A stretch of DNA of 42,956 bases, taken from NCBI GenBank assembly GCA_902564785.1, contig CACFCI010000005.1, forward strand, positions 1-42,956, read 5' to 3'. This stretch comes from an uncultured Pelagibacteraceae bacterium. Its GTDB lineage: Bacteria; Pseudomonadota; Alphaproteobacteria; Pelagibacterales; Pelagibacteraceae. A program made the translations under genes and the position numbers. Numbering within the stretch: the stretch's first letter is position 1; the number at the start of each line of letters is the position of its first letter. Of this stretch, positions 27,540 to 38,640 are shown piece by piece. Under the pieces are notes generated by a model, which saw only the letters and a program-made list of their open reading frames with translations, was not told the DNA's origin and made no database searches.

Positions 27540-29159
27540 TTACATATTTCCATATCTAGGACCACCGCTACCCTCTGGTGTAACCCAAGTTATATTTTGA
27601 GAAGGTTCTTTAATATCACATGTTTTACAATGGATACAATTTTGAGAATTAATTACAAATTTATGTATATCATTTTCTTTTTGAACTTCATACACACCTG
27701 CAGGACAATATCTTTGAGCAGGTTCATCAAATTTTTCTAAAGTATAATTAATTGGCAAATTAGGATCTTTAAGTTTTAGATGAACTGGTTGATTGTCAGC
27801 ATGATTGGTTCCTGTTAGATAAACAGAGCTTGTTTTATCAAAAGTTATTACATTATCATATTTTGGATATTCTATTTTTGGCATTTGATTTGCAGGTTTT
27901 AATGTTTCATGATCAGCATGTTTATGTTTAAGTGTAAAAGGAAGTTTTCCTCTAAATAAAATTTGATCTATCCCTGTAAAAATAATTCCTAAAATTAGTC
28001 CCCAACTAAAACTGGGTTTTACATTCCGAGCTTCATAAAGCTCTTTATGTAACCAGCTATTTTTAAATTTATCTTCATAAATAGATAAATCTTTGTTTTC
28101 TTTTAAGTGTTCATCAATAGTTTCGGCTGCAATGATCCCACTTTTCATCGCTGTATGAGAACCTTTGATTTTTGGCATGTTTAAAGTTCCAGCATCACAA
28201 CCAACCAACAAAGCTCCAGGCATGAACATTTTTGGCAAACTTTGAAATCCACCTTCAATTAAAGCTCTTGCACCGTAAGAAATCCTTTTTCCACCTTCTA
28301 TTATTTTTTTTATTGCTGGATGCGTTTTAAATCTCTGAAATTCATCATAAGGTGATAAATATGGATTTTTGTAATCTAGACCAATTACATAGCCCAGAAA
28401 AACTTGTTTATTTTCTGCGTGATACATAAAACTACCACCATAAGTATTGTTATCTAATGGCCATCCAGCTGTATGCATAACTAAGCCTTCTTCGTGATTT
28501 TTATCGTCTATTTCCCAAATTTCTTTGAAACCAATTCCGTATTGTTGAGGATCTTTACCTTTGTTTAATTCAAATTTTTCGATCAATTGTTTACCTAAAT
28601 GACCTCTGCACCCTTCTGCAAAAACAGTTACTTTACCTAAAAGCTCGATACCTGGTTCAAAACTATCTTTTTTATTACCATCTTTATCTATACCCATATC
28701 TTGAGTTGCAACACCTTTAACAGAGCCATCTTCGTTATATAAAATTTCACTTGCTGGAAATCCTGGAAAAATCTCTACACCTAGATTCTCAGCTTGTTCA
28801 GCAAGCCATCTACACAGATTTGCTAAACTGATAATATAATTTTTATGATTTTGTTGTACGGCAGGTAGTAGCCAAGTTGGCCAACTTAAAGATTTATTTT
28901 TTCCTAAAAATAAAAATTTTTCATTAGTTACTTTTGTTTTAATTGGAGAATTTAATTCTTTCCAATTTGGCAACAGTTCGTCTAGAGCACGAGTTTCAAA
29001 TACATTTCCACTTAAAATATGAGCTCCAATCTCTGATGCTTTTTCTAATAAACAAACATTTAAATTTGGATCTAATTGTTTTAACTTTATTGCAGTTGAT
29101 AATCCTGATGGTCCTCCACCTATGATTACAACATCATATTCCATCGATTCTTTAGACAT
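27540..29159 (-). CDS. Electron transfer flavoprotein-ubiquinone oxidoreductase
   Basis: 539 aa; VVIIGGGPSGLSTAIKLKQL, LSGNVFETRALDELLPNW, FAEGCRGHLGKQL, CPAGVYE, NSQNCIHCKTCDIKEPSQNITWVTPEGSGGPRY. Confidence 0.96.
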   Translation of the reverse strand: MSKESMEYDVVIIGGGPSGLSTAIKLKQLDPNLNVCLLEKASEIGAHILSGNVFETRALDELLPNWKELNSPIKTKVTNEKFLFLGKNKSLSWPTWLLPAVQQNHKNYIISLANLCRWLAEQAENLGVEIFPGFPASEILYNEDGSVKGVATQDMGIDKDGNKKDSFEPGIELLGKVTVFAEGCRGHLGKQLIEKFELNKGKDPQQYGIGFKEIWEIDDKNHEEGLVMHTAGWPLDNNTYGGSFMYHAENKQVFLGYVIGLDYKNPYLSPYDEFQRFKTHPAIKKIIEGGKRISYGARALIEGGFQSLPKMFMPGALLVGCDAGTLNMPKIKGSHTAMKSGIIAAETIDEHLKENKDLSIYEDKFKNSWLHKELYEARNVKPSFSWGLILGIIFTGIDQILFRGKLPFTLKHKHADHETLKPANQMPKIEYPKYDNVITFDKTSSVYLTGTNHADNQPVHLKLKDPNLPINYTLEKFDEPAQRYCPAGVYEVQKENDIHKFVINSQNCIHCKTCDIKEPSQNITWVTPEGSGGPRYGNM

Positions 29160-29182
29160 ACTCTAGTTTTTAACTGTAAGGA

Positions 29183-30136
29183 TTATTTTTGTATAGTGTT
29201 TAATTTGTTCAACTCTTCCATGAACTGAGGTAGTGCCTCAAATAAATCAGCTTCAAGTCCATAATCTGCAACACTAAAAATTGGCGCTTCACCATCTTTA
29301 TTAATTGCAACTATAACTTTACTTTCCTTCATTCCCGCTAAATGCTGAATAGCGCCTGAAATTCCAACAGCGATATATAGATCTGGCACTACTACTTTTC
29401 CTGTTTGCCCCACTTGATGGTCGTTACTTATATATCCAGCGTCTACTGCCGCTCTTGATGCTCCAATTGCTGCACCTAGTTTGTCAGCAATTTCTGTAAT
29501 CAATTTAAAATTGTCTCCACTTTGCATTCCTCTACCACCTGATACAACAATTCTTGCTGTTCCAAGTTCAGGTCGATCAGATTTAATTTCTTCTCTTTTG
29601 ATAAATTTTGTATTTGAAAACTCTTCACTAGGATCTACTTTTTCAATTGCAGCTGATCCACCTGTGCTTTCACATGGATCGAAAGAAGTGGGTCTGATTG
29701 TAACGCACTTTTTAGCATCATTGCTCTTTATTGTTGCAAATGCGTTACCAGCATAAATTGGTCTTAAAAAAGTATCTGGTGATATTACTTTAATAATGTC
29801 ACTTACTTGTGATGTATCAAGATGAGCAGCAATTCGTGGCATCAAATTTTTTCCAAAGGTATTTGCCGAACAAACAATATGAGAATAATTTTCTGCGAGT
29901 TTAACAATCACTGGAGTAAAATTTTCTGCTGTGAAGTTTTCATAGTGAGCTCCTTCTACACTCAATACCTTTTTAACTACTGGAAGTTCAGATAATTGTT
30001 TTGCAGCATCTGCAGAGTTTTGACCAATAATCACAGCATGAACATCTGAATCAATTTGAGATGCTGCTGTAGCTGCATTAAGAGTAAATGGTCTTAACTC
30101 TTTATTATTGTGTTCTGCTATAAGTAAAACTGCCAT
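29183..30136 (-). CDS. etfA: Electron transfer flavoprotein alpha subunit
   Basis: 317 aa; [76 protein letters not shown]. Confidence 0.96.
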   Translation of the reverse strand: MAVLLIAEHNNKELRPFTLNAATAASQIDSDVHAVIIGQNSADAAKQLSELPVVKKVLSVEGAHYENFTAENFTPVIVKLAENYSHIVCSANTFGKNLMPRIAAHLDTSQVSDIIKVISPDTFLRPIYAGNAFATIKSNDAKKCVTIRPTSFDPCESTGGSAAIEKVDPSEEFSNTKFIKREEIKSDRPELGTARIVVSGGRGMQSGDNFKLITEIADKLGAAIGASRAAVDAGYISNDHQVGQTGKVVVPDLYIAVGISGAIQHLAGMKESKVIVAINKDGEAPIFSVADYGLEADLFEALPQFMEELNKLNTIQK

Positions 30137-30885
30137 TAAATTACCTTCGCCTCATTTTTTAATTTTTGAACTAATTCTGCAACATTTGCTACTTTTATGC
30201 CTGCTTTTCTTTTTGGAGGTTCCTCTACCTTTAATTGCTCTAATCTTGGTGATACATTTACGCCTAAATCAGAAGCTGCAATTTCTTCTATAGGTTTTTT
30301 CTTAGCCTTCATTATATTTGGTAGTGATGCATATCTTGGTTCATTCAGCCTAAGATCACAAGTTACAATAGCTGGAACATTAATTTCGATTGTTTCAAGA
30401 CCTTCGTCTATTTCTCTAGTTACTTCTAATTTATTATCTTTAACATCAATCTTTGAGGCAAATGTTGCTTGCGGCCAATTTAATAAAGCACTCAACATTT
30501 GGCCTGTTTGATTACAATCATCGTCTATTGCTTGTTTGCCCATAAATACTAAATCTGGTTTTTCTTTATCTACTATTTTTTGTAAAATTTTTGAAACAGC
30601 GAGTGGTTCTAAAATTCCATCGACTTTCACATGAATGCCTCTGTCCGCACCAACCGCTAAAGCTTTCCTAACAGTTTCTTGAGCTTTTTCTTCACCGACA
30701 GTTACTGCAACTACTTCTGTAGCTTTGCCTGCCTCTTTAATTTTTACAGCCTCTTCTATTGCATTATCATCTGGAGGATTGGTTGACATTTTAACATTGT
30801 CAGTAACTACACCAGTTCCATCTTCTTTAACTCTGATTTGAACGTTGTAATCAATAACTCTTTTTACAGCTACTAAAATTTTCAT
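30136..30885 (-). CDS. etfB: Electron transfer flavoprotein beta subunit
   Basis: 249 aa; [63 protein letters not shown]. Confidence 0.96.
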   Translation of the reverse strand: MKILVAVKRVIDYNVQIRVKEDGTGVVTDNVKMSTNPPDDNAIEEAVKIKEAGKATEVVAVTVGEEKAQETVRKALAVGADRGIHVKVDGILEPLAVSKILQKIVDKEKPDLVFMGKQAIDDDCNQTGQMLSALLNWPQATFASKIDVKDNKLEVTREIDEGLETIEINVPAIVTCDLRLNEPRYASLPNIMKAKKKPIEEIAASDLGVNVSPRLEQLKVEEPPKRKAGIKVANVAELVQKLKNEAKVI

Positions 30886-33317
30886 TAAGCTCTTAATAAA
30901 TTATTTTCTGAATCATATGGACTCTCATCTAAGACAGTAGCGTCGTACATTTCACCCAATATATCAACTTGTAATTTGTCGCCCACATTTGAACAATCTG
31001 GCTTAACCATTGCAAGAGCTATTGATTTATCTAATCTAAAACCAAATTCACCTCCGGTTGCTCTTCCAACAACTTTTCCGTCTTTAAAAATTGGATTATT
31101 TCCAAGCACATCTGCATCTTTAGTATTATGAACCTCTAAAGTGACCAATTTATTATCAAAACCTTTTTCTCTCCATTTGTTAAGTGCTTCTAACCCAATA
31201 AAGTTTCCTTTATTTGGATGAACAAATCTATCAAGACCAGACTCATATGGTGAGTATTCAATTGATAATTCTGTACCAACTAGTTTATAAGATTTTTCTA
31301 CTCTTAAACTATTCATTGCTCTAATCCCGAAAGGTTTAATTCCTAAATCTTTTCCCGCTTCCATTAACTTATCAAAAATATGGTTTTGATATTCAATTGG
31401 ATGATGAAGTTCCCAACCAAGTTCACCCACAAAGTTTACTCTCATTGCATTTACTGGAGCATATCCAACATTTACATTTTTAGCAGTCAACCATTTGAAA
31501 TTTTCATTAGAAAAATCGTCTTTTGAAACCTTTTGTATTAATTGTCTTGCTTTTGGACCAGCTACTACCAGAACTCCTGTACTATTTGTTAGATCTTCAA
31601 ATATTACAGACCCATCATCTGGCATCCATTTTTGTATCCAATCATGGTCTAATCTTAAATTTGCTCCAGCAGAAACTAGATAATAACTATTTTCCGCTTC
31701 TTTCATTATTGTAAATTCTGAATGCACTCCACCTTTAGTGTTCAAAGCATGACATAAATTTATTCTTCCAATTTTTTTAGGAAGTTTGTTTGCAACTAAA
31801 TAATCTAAAAATTCCTCTGCTTTAGGTCCCCTAATTCTACATTTTGCAAACGCAGTCATATCTAAAAGACCTACGTTTTCTTTAACATTTTGACATTCTT
31901 TTTTAATAGCATCAAACCATTTCGATCTTCTAAATGACCAATCATCTTTTTGTTCCATTCCGTCTGTTGCAAAAAAATTAGGTCTTTCCCATCCAAACTT
32001 CTGACCAAACACAGCGCCCAAATTTTTCATTCGTTCATAACAAGGAGCTGTTCTTAATGGTCTTGCCGCTGGTCTTTCTTCATCTGGGTAGTGAACAATA
32101 AATACATGGCTGTATGCTTCTTCATTTTTTGCTTTCAGATAAGATTTGGTTGCATAGTTACCGTAACGTCTTGGTTCAACTCCTAACATATCAATTGTAG
32201 GTTCACCATCAACAATCCACTCAGCTAATTGCCAGCCTGCACCACCTGCTGCTGTTATTCCAAAACTATGTCCTTCATTAATCCAAAAATTTTTAAGTCC
32301 CCAAGCTGGTCCAACAATTGGATTTCCATCAGGAGTATAACAAATTGCTCCGTTATAAACTTTCTTTACTCCAACCTCTCCAAACGCAGGTACTCTATGA
32401 ATTGCTCCTTCAATGTGTGGGGCTAATCTGTCTAAGTCTTCTTGAAATAATTCATATTCAGAATTTTTTGATGGCCCCTCTACATAACAAGCTGGTGCAC
32501 CATCTTCATAAGGGCCTAAAATTAATCCTCCAGCTTCTTCTCTCATATACCATCTGCTATCACTATCTCTTAAGACTCCCATTTCTGGTAATCCATCTTT
32601 TTTTCTTTTTTGAATTGCAGGATGCGGTTCTGTAACAATGTATTGATGTTCAACAGGTATTACTGGAATATCTAATCCTACCATTTCACCTGTTTGTCGT
32701 GCAAAATTTCCAGAACAAGAAATGACATGTTCGCACTCTATTGTTCCCTTATCTGTTTCCACAATCCATCCATCTTTAGTTTGCCTCATTGATAGGACAG
32801 TTGTGTTTCTATAAATTTCTGCTCCTCTATTTCTTGCACCTGTTGCTAATGCTTGTGTTAAATCTGCTGGTTGAATATATCCATCTTCAGGGTGTTGTAT
32901 TGCACCAACTAAATCATCTGTATGACACAATGGCCAAATTTCTTTTACTTGTTCTGGTTTCAAAAATTTAACATCTACTCCGATAGTTCGAGCGACACCT
33001 GCATACTGATGGTATTCATCCATTCTATCTTTTGTACTTGCTAAACGAATATTTGAAACAACACTAAAGCCAACATTTTTTCCAGTTTCTTCCTCTAATG
33101 TTTTGTAAAGATTAACTGCATATTTATGAAGTTGTCCAACTGAATAACTCATATTAAATAAAGGTAGTAGTCCTGCTGCGTGCCAAGTAGAACCCGAAGT
33201 TAACTCTTTTCTTTCAACTAGAACAACATCAGACCAGCCCTTTTTTGCTAAATGATAAAGAGCGCTTACCCCTACAACTCCTCCACCAACTACTACAACT
33301 TTAGTTTTTGTTTTCAT
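30885..33317 (-). CDS. FAD-dependent dimethylglycine/sarcosine dehydrogenase-like protein with C-terminal GcvT (aminomethyltransferase) domain
   Basis: 810 aa; [51 protein letters not shown], GcvT half [56 protein letters not shown]. Confidence 0.9.
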   Translation of the reverse strand: MKTKTKVVVVGGGVVGVSALYHLAKKGWSDVVLVERKELTSGSTWHAAGLLPLFNMSYSVGQLHKYAVNLYKTLEEETGKNVGFSVVSNIRLASTKDRMDEYHQYAGVARTIGVDVKFLKPEQVKEIWPLCHTDDLVGAIQHPEDGYIQPADLTQALATGARNRGAEIYRNTTVLSMRQTKDGWIVETDKGTIECEHVISCSGNFARQTGEMVGLDIPVIPVEHQYIVTEPHPAIQKRKKDGLPEMGVLRDSDSRWYMREEAGGLILGPYEDGAPACYVEGPSKNSEYELFQEDLDRLAPHIEGAIHRVPAFGEVGVKKVYNGAICYTPDGNPIVGPAWGLKNFWINEGHSFGITAAGGAGWQLAEWIVDGEPTIDMLGVEPRRYGNYATKSYLKAKNEEAYSHVFIVHYPDEERPAARPLRTAPCYERMKNLGAVFGQKFGWERPNFFATDGMEQKDDWSFRRSKWFDAIKKECQNVKENVGLLDMTAFAKCRIRGPKAEEFLDYLVANKLPKKIGRINLCHALNTKGGVHSEFTIMKEAENSYYLVSAGANLRLDHDWIQKWMPDDGSVIFEDLTNSTGVLVVAGPKARQLIQKVSKDDFSNENFKWLTAKNVNVGYAPVNAMRVNFVGELGWELHHPIEYQNHIFDKLMEAGKDLGIKPFGIRAMNSLRVEKSYKLVGTELSIEYSPYESGLDRFVHPNKGNFIGLEALNKWREKGFDNKLVTLEVHNTKDADVLGNNPIFKDGKVVGRATGGEFGFRLDKSIALAMVKPDCSNVGDKLQVDILGEMYDATVLDESPYDSENNLLRA

Positions 33318-33374
33318 TCTGCGATTCCTACTAAATTTTTAATTGTTACGAAACAAAAATGTATATATGGACAA

Positions 33375-33851
33375 TCAAATTGAGCTTCCAAGAGGGATTG
33401 GACTGGATACCATTGTGGTTAACCAACAGTCTTTCAAAGTTCCCTCAGAGGTGTACTTTTCAACTTGCCAATTGAATTTGTGATAAATTTTGTTCTTATC
33501 GAGAATGATAACTTCAAATTGAGCCCATTTGTCACTACTTCCAAGTTCAGTTATTGTGTGGCTTAGATGGTTAATCATCATCCCATAAGAGTCGCTTTTT
33601 ATCATCATCTTAAAATTGCTTAATGGTCCTGTTACTCTCTTGTTATTTGGGTGAGCAAATTTCCAAGTTTGTTCTATACCACTATCTTTATATTCAAGAT
33701 CATTTTTTTGAAGCCCACTCAATTGAATTTTAATAACTTCTTTAGGGCTTATAGTGCTATTGGGGTTTAATAATTCAGCGTAAGAAAATGAAATAAAGAA
33801 AAAAAATAAAATTACAGCTTTAAAGATTATTAGCAGTTTTTCTGACATCAT
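33375..33851 (-). CDS. Secreted DUF4864 family protein
   Basis: 158 aa; signal peptide, QLSGLQKNDLEYKDSGIEQTWKFAHPNNKRVTGPLSNFKMMIKSDSYGMMI. Confidence 0.72.
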   Translation of the reverse strand: MMSEKLLIIFKAVILFFFFISFSYAELLNPNSTISPKEVIKIQLSGLQKNDLEYKDSGIEQTWKFAHPNNKRVTGPLSNFKMMIKSDSYGMMINHLSHTITELGSSDKWAQFEVIILDKNKIYHKFNWQVEKYTSEGTLKDCWLTTMVSSPIPLGSSI

Positions 33852-34389
33852 TTAAAAATTCTTGTCTCTTTGCATCACTAACAAATGGTACTGCAAAATA
33901 TCTTCTATAGACAATGTTATATATGCCACACATATGAAATACTCCTCTTTTTAATCTTCTAATTGGTAAGTTTAAAAAAAAAGTTGTAATTGCTAATCTT
34001 GGTGAACCATATGTGCAGAATATTATAGCTTTTTTATCTCTTAAGTTTCCGATTGGATAACCGTAATTTCCAACCAACTGTTTAAATCTAAACGCCCAAG
34101 GAGGGGCTAAAACTTTATCTATCCAACCTTCAACTATTGCTGGCATCCTAAAATTCCAAATTGGAGCAATTAAAACAATTGTATCACTTTCTTCGATTCT
34201 TTTTCTATGATCTAAAACTTCTTGATCAGGTTCCTCTCCAGCAAAAACAGGATCAAATTTCTCTTTATATAAATCAACAACGTCAACTTGATTTCCATTT
34301 ACTTTTGATTGTTTAACAAATTCATCTCGAATTGCTGCATTAAATGAATTGTCATTGTAGTGTCCATACACTAAGAAAATTTTTTTCAT
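33820..34389 (-). CDS. NAD(P)H oxidoreductase of the MdaB/KefF flavodoxin-like family
   Basis: 189 aa; KIFLVYGHYNDNSFNAAIRDEFVKQ, IVLIAPIWNFRMPAIVEGWIDKVLAPPWAF, CTYGSPR. Confidence 0.85.
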   Translation of the reverse strand: MKKIFLVYGHYNDNSFNAAIRDEFVKQSKVNGNQVDVVDLYKEKFDPVFAGEEPDQEVLDHRKRIEESDTIVLIAPIWNFRMPAIVEGWIDKVLAPPWAFRFKQLVGNYGYPIGNLRDKKAIIFCTYGSPRLAITTFFLNLPIRRLKRGVFHMCGIYNIVYRRYFAVPFVSDAKRQEFLNDVRKTANNL

Positions 34390-34401
34390 TTTATAAAATT
34401 T

Positions 34402-36012
34402 TTATTCAGTGGTTTTGTATTTACTATTATTAATTATAAATACAAATACAATTGGAAGAATTAAAGTTAAAAGTGTTACAACAATCAATAAAATTCCAAG
34501 TTCAGAATAATCTGCTGTGGTTTGTATTTCACCAGAAACCTTATCCTTAACCTCTCTTGTTACAGTAAATATTTGATTTAAATATTTTGTACCTAACGCA
34601 CTCGCTGATAATGCTAGATTTGTAAAAGATGCAAAAACTGCAAAAAAAGTTGCTTTTAAATGAGCTGGAGCATTTTTTGCTATCCAAGCTAGTAGAGGAA
34701 TCATGGATACTTGGCCAAGGGGAGACTCTAATGCAGTATTAATTAATGCAATAAACTTAGCATCAACTACTCCGCCAGTTAACGAGGCTGTCCAGTTATG
34801 AAAACCATAATACATTCCAACACTTGGTAAAAACAAAATCGCACCCGCAATACTTAAAACAACAATTATTTTTGCTATTGAATTTTTAGCCATAAACGGT
34901 CTTAATAAAACAATACCAGCTAATGTTAAAATTGATGCCAGTAGTGATAGAATTGAAAAAAACTGCTCATTAAATCCTAGTTCATCAATTTCGAACCATG
35001 TTAAACCTGGGCCAGGACCTGGCATGGCTCTAAATACAAAAATAATTACTGCTGTACCTACAATTGTTAATCTTAGTTCCTGAGGTAATTCCTTAATAAG
35101 TTTAAACATTAAAAACAAAATGATTATAACTGAGCCTATAAAAACAATTTCTTGTGCAAACGGAACTTTAAAGGAACCAATAGACAATGTGAAAATAACA
35201 AAAACTAAACTTCCTCCTAATATCCACCAATTTATTTTTGTTTTTTCGTTACCTCTTTCATCTTTAAATTCTAGACCTTTAGATTTTAAAGTTTGTATTT
35301 TTTTATGTCTTAAATAATTGGCTAAAATTACACCTAGTATAGAAACTAAAGGTATTACAAGAGCATAAATGTAGATAGTTCCGTATAAATCTATCTTATC
35401 TGCCTGCTGTAGGCTTTCCACGTCCCTAAACAAAATTACATTAACTAATGCAACAAGTACTGTGCCGCCAATAATGGCAAATCTTCCAAGTGTCTGCATT
35501 GTTGTATGCATTATTTTTATTTGATTTTTAGAATAATCATTTCCTGTTTCATCAATCAAAGGAACTGCCTCAACTGTCATAGCATCGGCTACAACGTCCT
35601 GAACCACATAACCAACTGGAGCTAAAATCACACTTATCACAAACCATGTTTCTACCGAAAATACCTGAGACATATCTTCAGTATGAATAATCAATCCATA
35701 CATAATTAGTAAACTAAGAGCTATCAATGAAGCTCCAAAGTAGACCATGTAATTTTTTCTCTCCCAGATTAGATCTACTAAATGTCCTAATGGCATTTTT
35801 AATGCCCAAGGAATTCCAGCCCAAAAACCTAGGCCTGCTAAAAATGCTGCTGATAAATTTAAATAATCTTTAACAAAAAATGTACCAACAATACCTGTTA
35901 AACCAGAAATACCTGCAGCCATATAAACCATTAATGGAGGTAGATAAGTCCATTTAAATTGACGACCCAAATCTAAAAATGTGCTGTCTAAAAATTTAAT
36001 TATTTTGCTCAT
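34402..36012 (-). CDS. MFS-type multi-TM transporter, folate-biopterin/BT1-like
   Basis: 536 aa, about twelve TM; GLGFWAGIPWALKMPLGHLVDLIWERKNYMVYFGA. Confidence 0.7.
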   Translation of the reverse strand: MSKIIKFLDSTFLDLGRQFKWTYLPPLMVYMAAGISGLTGIVGTFFVKDYLNLSAAFLAGLGFWAGIPWALKMPLGHLVDLIWERKNYMVYFGASLIALSLLIMYGLIIHTEDMSQVFSVETWFVISVILAPVGYVVQDVVADAMTVEAVPLIDETGNDYSKNQIKIMHTTMQTLGRFAIIGGTVLVALVNVILFRDVESLQQADKIDLYGTIYIYALVIPLVSILGVILANYLRHKKIQTLKSKGLEFKDERGNEKTKINWWILGGSLVFVIFTLSIGSFKVPFAQEIVFIGSVIIILFLMFKLIKELPQELRLTIVGTAVIIFVFRAMPGPGPGLTWFEIDELGFNEQFFSILSLLASILTLAGIVLLRPFMAKNSIAKIIVVLSIAGAILFLPSVGMYYGFHNWTASLTGGVVDAKFIALINTALESPLGQVSMIPLLAWIAKNAPAHLKATFFAVFASFTNLALSASALGTKYLNQIFTVTREVKDKVSGEIQTTADYSELGILLIVVTLLTLILPIVFVFIINNSKYKTTE

Positions 36013-36446
36013 TAGTCACTTAAAACTGGAAAAGCTTGTCTAACTTTTAAAAAATATTTTTGATATTCCATTTTAGTACATTTGTTATCAATATACTTAA
36101 TATCATTTTTTTCCATCAATTCTTTTGCCTTTTCGTCTCGTATACCGAGCTGTAACCATAAAACTTTAGCACCAATTTTAACTGCATCTTCTGCAATAGC
36201 ATAAACTTCTTTTGATGGTCTAAAGACATCTACAATATCAACCTGATCATTAATATCAGATATTTTAGCAAAAACTTCTTCTCCTAAAATTTTTTGACCT
36301 TCAGCTCTAGGATTGACAGGATAAACTTTAAATCCATATTTTTGCATATATTTCATAACTATAGTTGATGCCTTTGTTGGATCGTTACTAACTCCTACCA
36401 TTGCAATTGATTTATATTTAGAAAGAACTTCTTTGATATCGCTCAT
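36012..36446 (-). CDS. CoA-binding domain protein (YccU-like)
   Basis: 144 aa; YKSIAMVGVSNDPTKASTIVMKYMQKYGFKVYPVNPRAEGQKILGEEVFAKISDINDQVDIVDVFRPSKEV. Confidence 0.9.
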   Translation of the reverse strand: MSDIKEVLSKYKSIAMVGVSNDPTKASTIVMKYMQKYGFKVYPVNPRAEGQKILGEEVFAKISDINDQVDIVDVFRPSKEVYAIAEDAVKIGAKVLWLQLGIRDEKAKELMEKNDIKYIDNKCTKMEYQKYFLKVRQAFPVLSD

Positions 36447-36628
36447 TTATTATTTTTAATTTGTTCTTCACAAAATATTTTAGCTTCAGGAACTGTCATT
36501 GGTTTTTCTAGTTTTTGGCTACCAGCAATACACGCATCTATTGCTCTTTTTTGATTATGATCTTTAAAATTATAAATTACAAACATTCCAACAATAATAA
36601 AAAGAACTATTAAAACATTCTTTATCAT
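36443..36628 (-). CDS. Small single-TM hypothetical protein (61 aa)
   Basis: Intact ORF overlapping both neighbours by 1-4 nt; one TM helix then short soluble tail. Confidence 0.6.
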   Translation of the reverse strand: MIKNVLIVLFIIVGMFVIYNFKDHNQKRAIDACIAGSQKLEKPMTVPEAKIFCEEQIKNNK

Positions 36629-37407
36629 TATTTATTTTTCCATTTTGGTTTTCGTTTTTCGAGGAATGCAGAAATTCCTTCTTTTGCATCCATTGCCATC
36701 ATATTAAGGGTCATCATTTTACTTGTATAAGCGTAAGCTTTACTTAATGGCATTTCTAATTGTTTGTAAAAAGCTTGCTTTCCAATTTTTATTGTTAAAT
36801 TAGATTTAGAAGCAATTTTATTTGCTACTTTTAACACTTCGTTGTTTAATTTGGCTTTTGAAAAATTATCATTTATCAACCCTATTTCTTTTGCATAATT
36901 TGCGTTAATAGGTTCTCCAGTTAACAACATTTTCATCATAGGTTTTCGATTTATCTTTCTACTGACAGCAACCATAGGTGTACTACAAAATAAACCAATA
37001 TTTACACCAGGAGTAGCAAACAATGCGTCCTTAGTACTATATGCTAAATCACAACTTGCAACCAATTGACAGCCAGCTGCAAATGCAGCTCCATGAACTT
37101 TAGCAATTACAGGTTTTCTACCTTCAACAATTTGAAGCATTACTTTTGAACAAAGATTAAATAATTTTACATATTTATCTCTCTTTTTTAGACCTCTAAC
37201 TTCTTTTAAATTATGACCTGCACTAAATCCTTTACCGGCACCCTCTAATATTATTACTTTAACTTTTTTATCAGCATCTAATTTTTTTAATGCCTTTAAT
37301 AAATCTGAAAGATTTTTGAATGATAAAGAGTTATAAGTTTTTGGTTCATCAATAATAATTGATGAAACTTCGTTGTTATTTTTTTTAAATTTAATGTTAC
37401 TAGTCAT
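36628..37407 (-). CDS. Enoyl-CoA hydratase/isomerase family protein (ECHDC3-like)
   Basis: 259 aa; GAGKGFSAGHNLKE, KVHGAAFAAGCQLVASCDLAYSTKDALFATPGVNIGLFCSTPMVAVSRKI. Confidence 0.87.
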   Translation of the reverse strand: MTSNIKFKKNNNEVSSIIIDEPKTYNSLSFKNLSDLLKALKKLDADKKVKVIILEGAGKGFSAGHNLKEVRGLKKRDKYVKLFNLCSKVMLQIVEGRKPVIAKVHGAAFAAGCQLVASCDLAYSTKDALFATPGVNIGLFCSTPMVAVSRKINRKPMMKMLLTGEPINANYAKEIGLINDNFSKAKLNNEVLKVANKIASKSNLTIKIGKQAFYKQLEMPLSKAYAYTSKMMTLNMMAMDAKEGISAFLEKRKPKWKNK

Positions 37408-38259
37408 TTAATCAGTTAATCCATCGGATCTAGCTTGATTTCTTTCTATATGAATTGGTAAAACTTTGCCATAAATAGCTTTAGAATGTTCTGGAGTGTT
37501 TACTCTCCATGGATCTAAAACATAAGCTGGAATACACATATATCTTGATTTTTGGCCTTCAACTTTTGTTACCCTATGCAAAGTAAATCTACCTTTAAAT
37601 ATTTGTAAATCTCCTGGCTCTAATTTCAATTGTCTCACTCTAGTTCTATCTCCTGCTATAACTTTTTGAACTTCTTCGAAATTTTCATTTCCTGGTTCTC
37701 TAATATTTGGACAGTACTCAAATACTCCTCCCTTCTCGGGTTTTTGTATCATTAAACTAAGTGTAAATTCACAACTATCAAAATGCCATGGGAGTACTCC
37801 ATCTGGTTTCATAACATTATATGCATGACATGCTAAAGGATCTGCCCATCTGTAAATAGGGGAAATACCTAAACAAGCAGATACAAATTTTAAAAGTTCT
37901 TCAGTTTCGTATAGATATTTCATTTCGGAATCTTTTGGAAAACAATCTGAATTCAAATATCCATTGTATCTATTCATAAAAGTTCTTTTTGGATGATCTT
38001 TTGGTAATGAAAGATCATCCTTTGCATACAAGTAAGCATTTATACTCTCTTTAGACATATAAACTTCGTCTAATTGTTTTTCTAACTCAGAATTCATTAC
38101 CTTAAGTGATTTAGGCAAAATAAAATTTGGAATTGTTGAACAACTATGTTGATCAAGTTCTTCTTTACATTTTTTGACTATATTTTTAATTATTGGTGAA
38201 TTTAAATCGTGTATTGGATATTTTTCTAAATCTACAATAGTCTTGAGTCTATCGTTCAT
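37408..38259 (-). CDS. Fe(II)/2-oxoglutarate-dependent oxygenase-like protein
   Basis: 283 aa; metal site HFDSCEF (HxD) with distal H (GRFTLHRVT) and R (KSRYMCIPAY). Confidence 0.72.
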   Translation of the reverse strand: MNDRLKTIVDLEKYPIHDLNSPIIKNIVKKCKEELDQHSCSTIPNFILPKSLKVMNSELEKQLDEVYMSKESINAYLYAKDDLSLPKDHPKRTFMNRYNGYLNSDCFPKDSEMKYLYETEELLKFVSACLGISPIYRWADPLACHAYNVMKPDGVLPWHFDSCEFTLSLMIQKPEKGGVFEYCPNIREPGNENFEEVQKVIAGDRTRVRQLKLEPGDLQIFKGRFTLHRVTKVEGQKSRYMCIPAYVLDPWRVNTPEHSKAIYGKVLPIHIERNQARSDGLTD

Positions 38260-38265
38260 TAATTT

Positions 38266-38640
38266 TTATTTTAACTTTCCCTCTTCTCTCATTTTTGCTC
38301 TTATCTTAGTTGCTGATATTTTTTGAGTTTCTTCATCCAAAACTATTTCCTCAATCTTATATCCAACTCCCCTACCATAACAAATATTTGTAATATTAGG
38401 TACTAACATAATTTTAAATTGTCCTTCAAATTCAGGATTTAATCTCTCTTCAATGTTTTTTTTTACTGTTTCAAAATCAAAAGGATTATCATCTACACCT
38501 TGTACATCTCTAATTTGAATACAAACTTGTCCAGTTTTTTTAATAATTTCTTTAAACAAAGTATAATGTCCATCGTGAAAAGGTTGCCATCTTCCTAGCA
38601 TTTGTGCTGTTGGTTTTTTGTTATCCCATTGGTGTGTCAT
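38266..38640 (-). CDS. Cytidylyl/adenylyltransferase-like nucleotidyltransferase; ORF extends to 38673, start likely 38640
   Basis: GRWQPFHDGHYTLFKEII nucleotidyltransferase HxGH-like motif, and ISATKIRAKM matching the ISxTxxR region. Confidence 0.8.
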   Translation of the reverse strand: MTHQWDNKKPTAQMLGRWQPFHDGHYTLFKEIIKKTGQVCIQIRDVQGVDDNPFDFETVKKNIEERLNPEFEGQFKIMLVPNITNICYGRGVGYKIEEIVLDEETQKISATKIRAKMREEGKLK

